DNA of 64,000 nt from an uncultured Phocaeicola sp. (lineage in GTDB: Bacteria; Bacteroidota; Bacteroidia; Bacteroidales; Bacteroidaceae), in contig CALUJE010000007.1 of NCBI GenBank assembly GCA_944320885.1, forward strand, positions 42,960-106,959. Direction: 5' to 3'. The first letter of the stretch is position 1. Every line of letters starts with the position of its first letter. Below, piece by piece: positions 63,894 to 64,000 of this stretch. Made by a program: the position numbers and the translations under genes. A model generated the notes under the pieces. That model was not told the DNA's origin and did not search any database. It was given only the letters and a program-made list of their open reading frames with translations.

Positions 63894-64000
63894 AAGAAAA
63901 ATACATCCATTATCCATTTACTATATTTATATATAGCTTTATATCAGCTATTTATATTTATTTAAAAGACAATGCAAATGTAATAAAATATAATAAACAC

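Overview
The window is chromosomal DNA from a member of the Bacteroidales, most likely Bacteroides or Phocaeicola. The grounds are the gene content (SusC/SusD pair with FecI/FecR-type regulators, Bacteroidetes-type dcw order, lipoproteins with the lipobox followed by acidic residues) and repeated matches to the Bacteroides promoter form TTTG-N18-21-TAnnTTTG just before genes. Species cannot be fixed by reading alone.

Layout. (1) 1-14088, minus strand: the division and cell wall (dcw) cluster in the order mraZ, rsmH, ftsL-like, ftsI, murE, mraY, murD, ftsW, murG, murC, ftsQ, ftsA, with ftsA running off the left edge. Two MraZ-type boxes stand in front of mraZ. (2) 14427-15089, plus: an MgtC/SapB membrane protein. 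(3) 15272-27319, minus: a nutrient-uptake locus made of an ECF sigma factor, a FecR anti-sigma factor, an STN-carrying SusC, SusD, a DUF4843-type lipoprotein, a PKD-like lipoprotein and two tandem TlpA-like thioredoxin proteins. (4) 27503-38821, minus: two runs of surface-glycan genes (glycosyltransferases, a flippase, a fucosyltransferase-like protein). They are separated by a Gfo/Idh/MocA oxidoreductase, a higBA toxin-antitoxin pair with its own operator, and a gene-poor 0.9 kb stretch holding repeats and an antitoxin remnant. The upstream run starts directly behind metG (38822-40861). (5) 41198-46499: a small Spy-like protein, a large outer-membrane barrel protein, and a divergent LytS/LytTR two-component pair. 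(6) 46525-52632, minus: a menaquinone operon (hotdog thioesterase, menF, menD, menB, menC, menE). (7) 52858-64000: an AsmA-like protein, a lipoprotein gene broken by an in-frame stop, a WG-repeat protein, a ComM/YifB ATPase, a thioredoxin-fold lipoprotein without its redox cysteines, a ThrE-type exporter and a secreted thiol peroxidase. The window ends in AT-rich DNA with a possible tRNA 3' fragment.

How the parts work together: the dcw genes build lipid II and the divisome. The sigma/anti-sigma/SusC group is a cell-surface signalling and import system for an unknown ligand. The glycan genes probably add to a surface polysaccharide or glycoprotein glycan. The men genes make the respiratory quinone.

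The most unusual non-coding signal is a 94-bp element present twice (41655-41748 and 58727-58820). Each copy has four 19-bp palindromes at 21-bp spacing, closed by terminal inverted repeats. Other points worth a look are the MraZ boxes, the higBA operator overlapping its promoter, the nonsense codon in the 55653 lipoprotein gene, and two near-identical terminator hairpins 2.2 kb apart.
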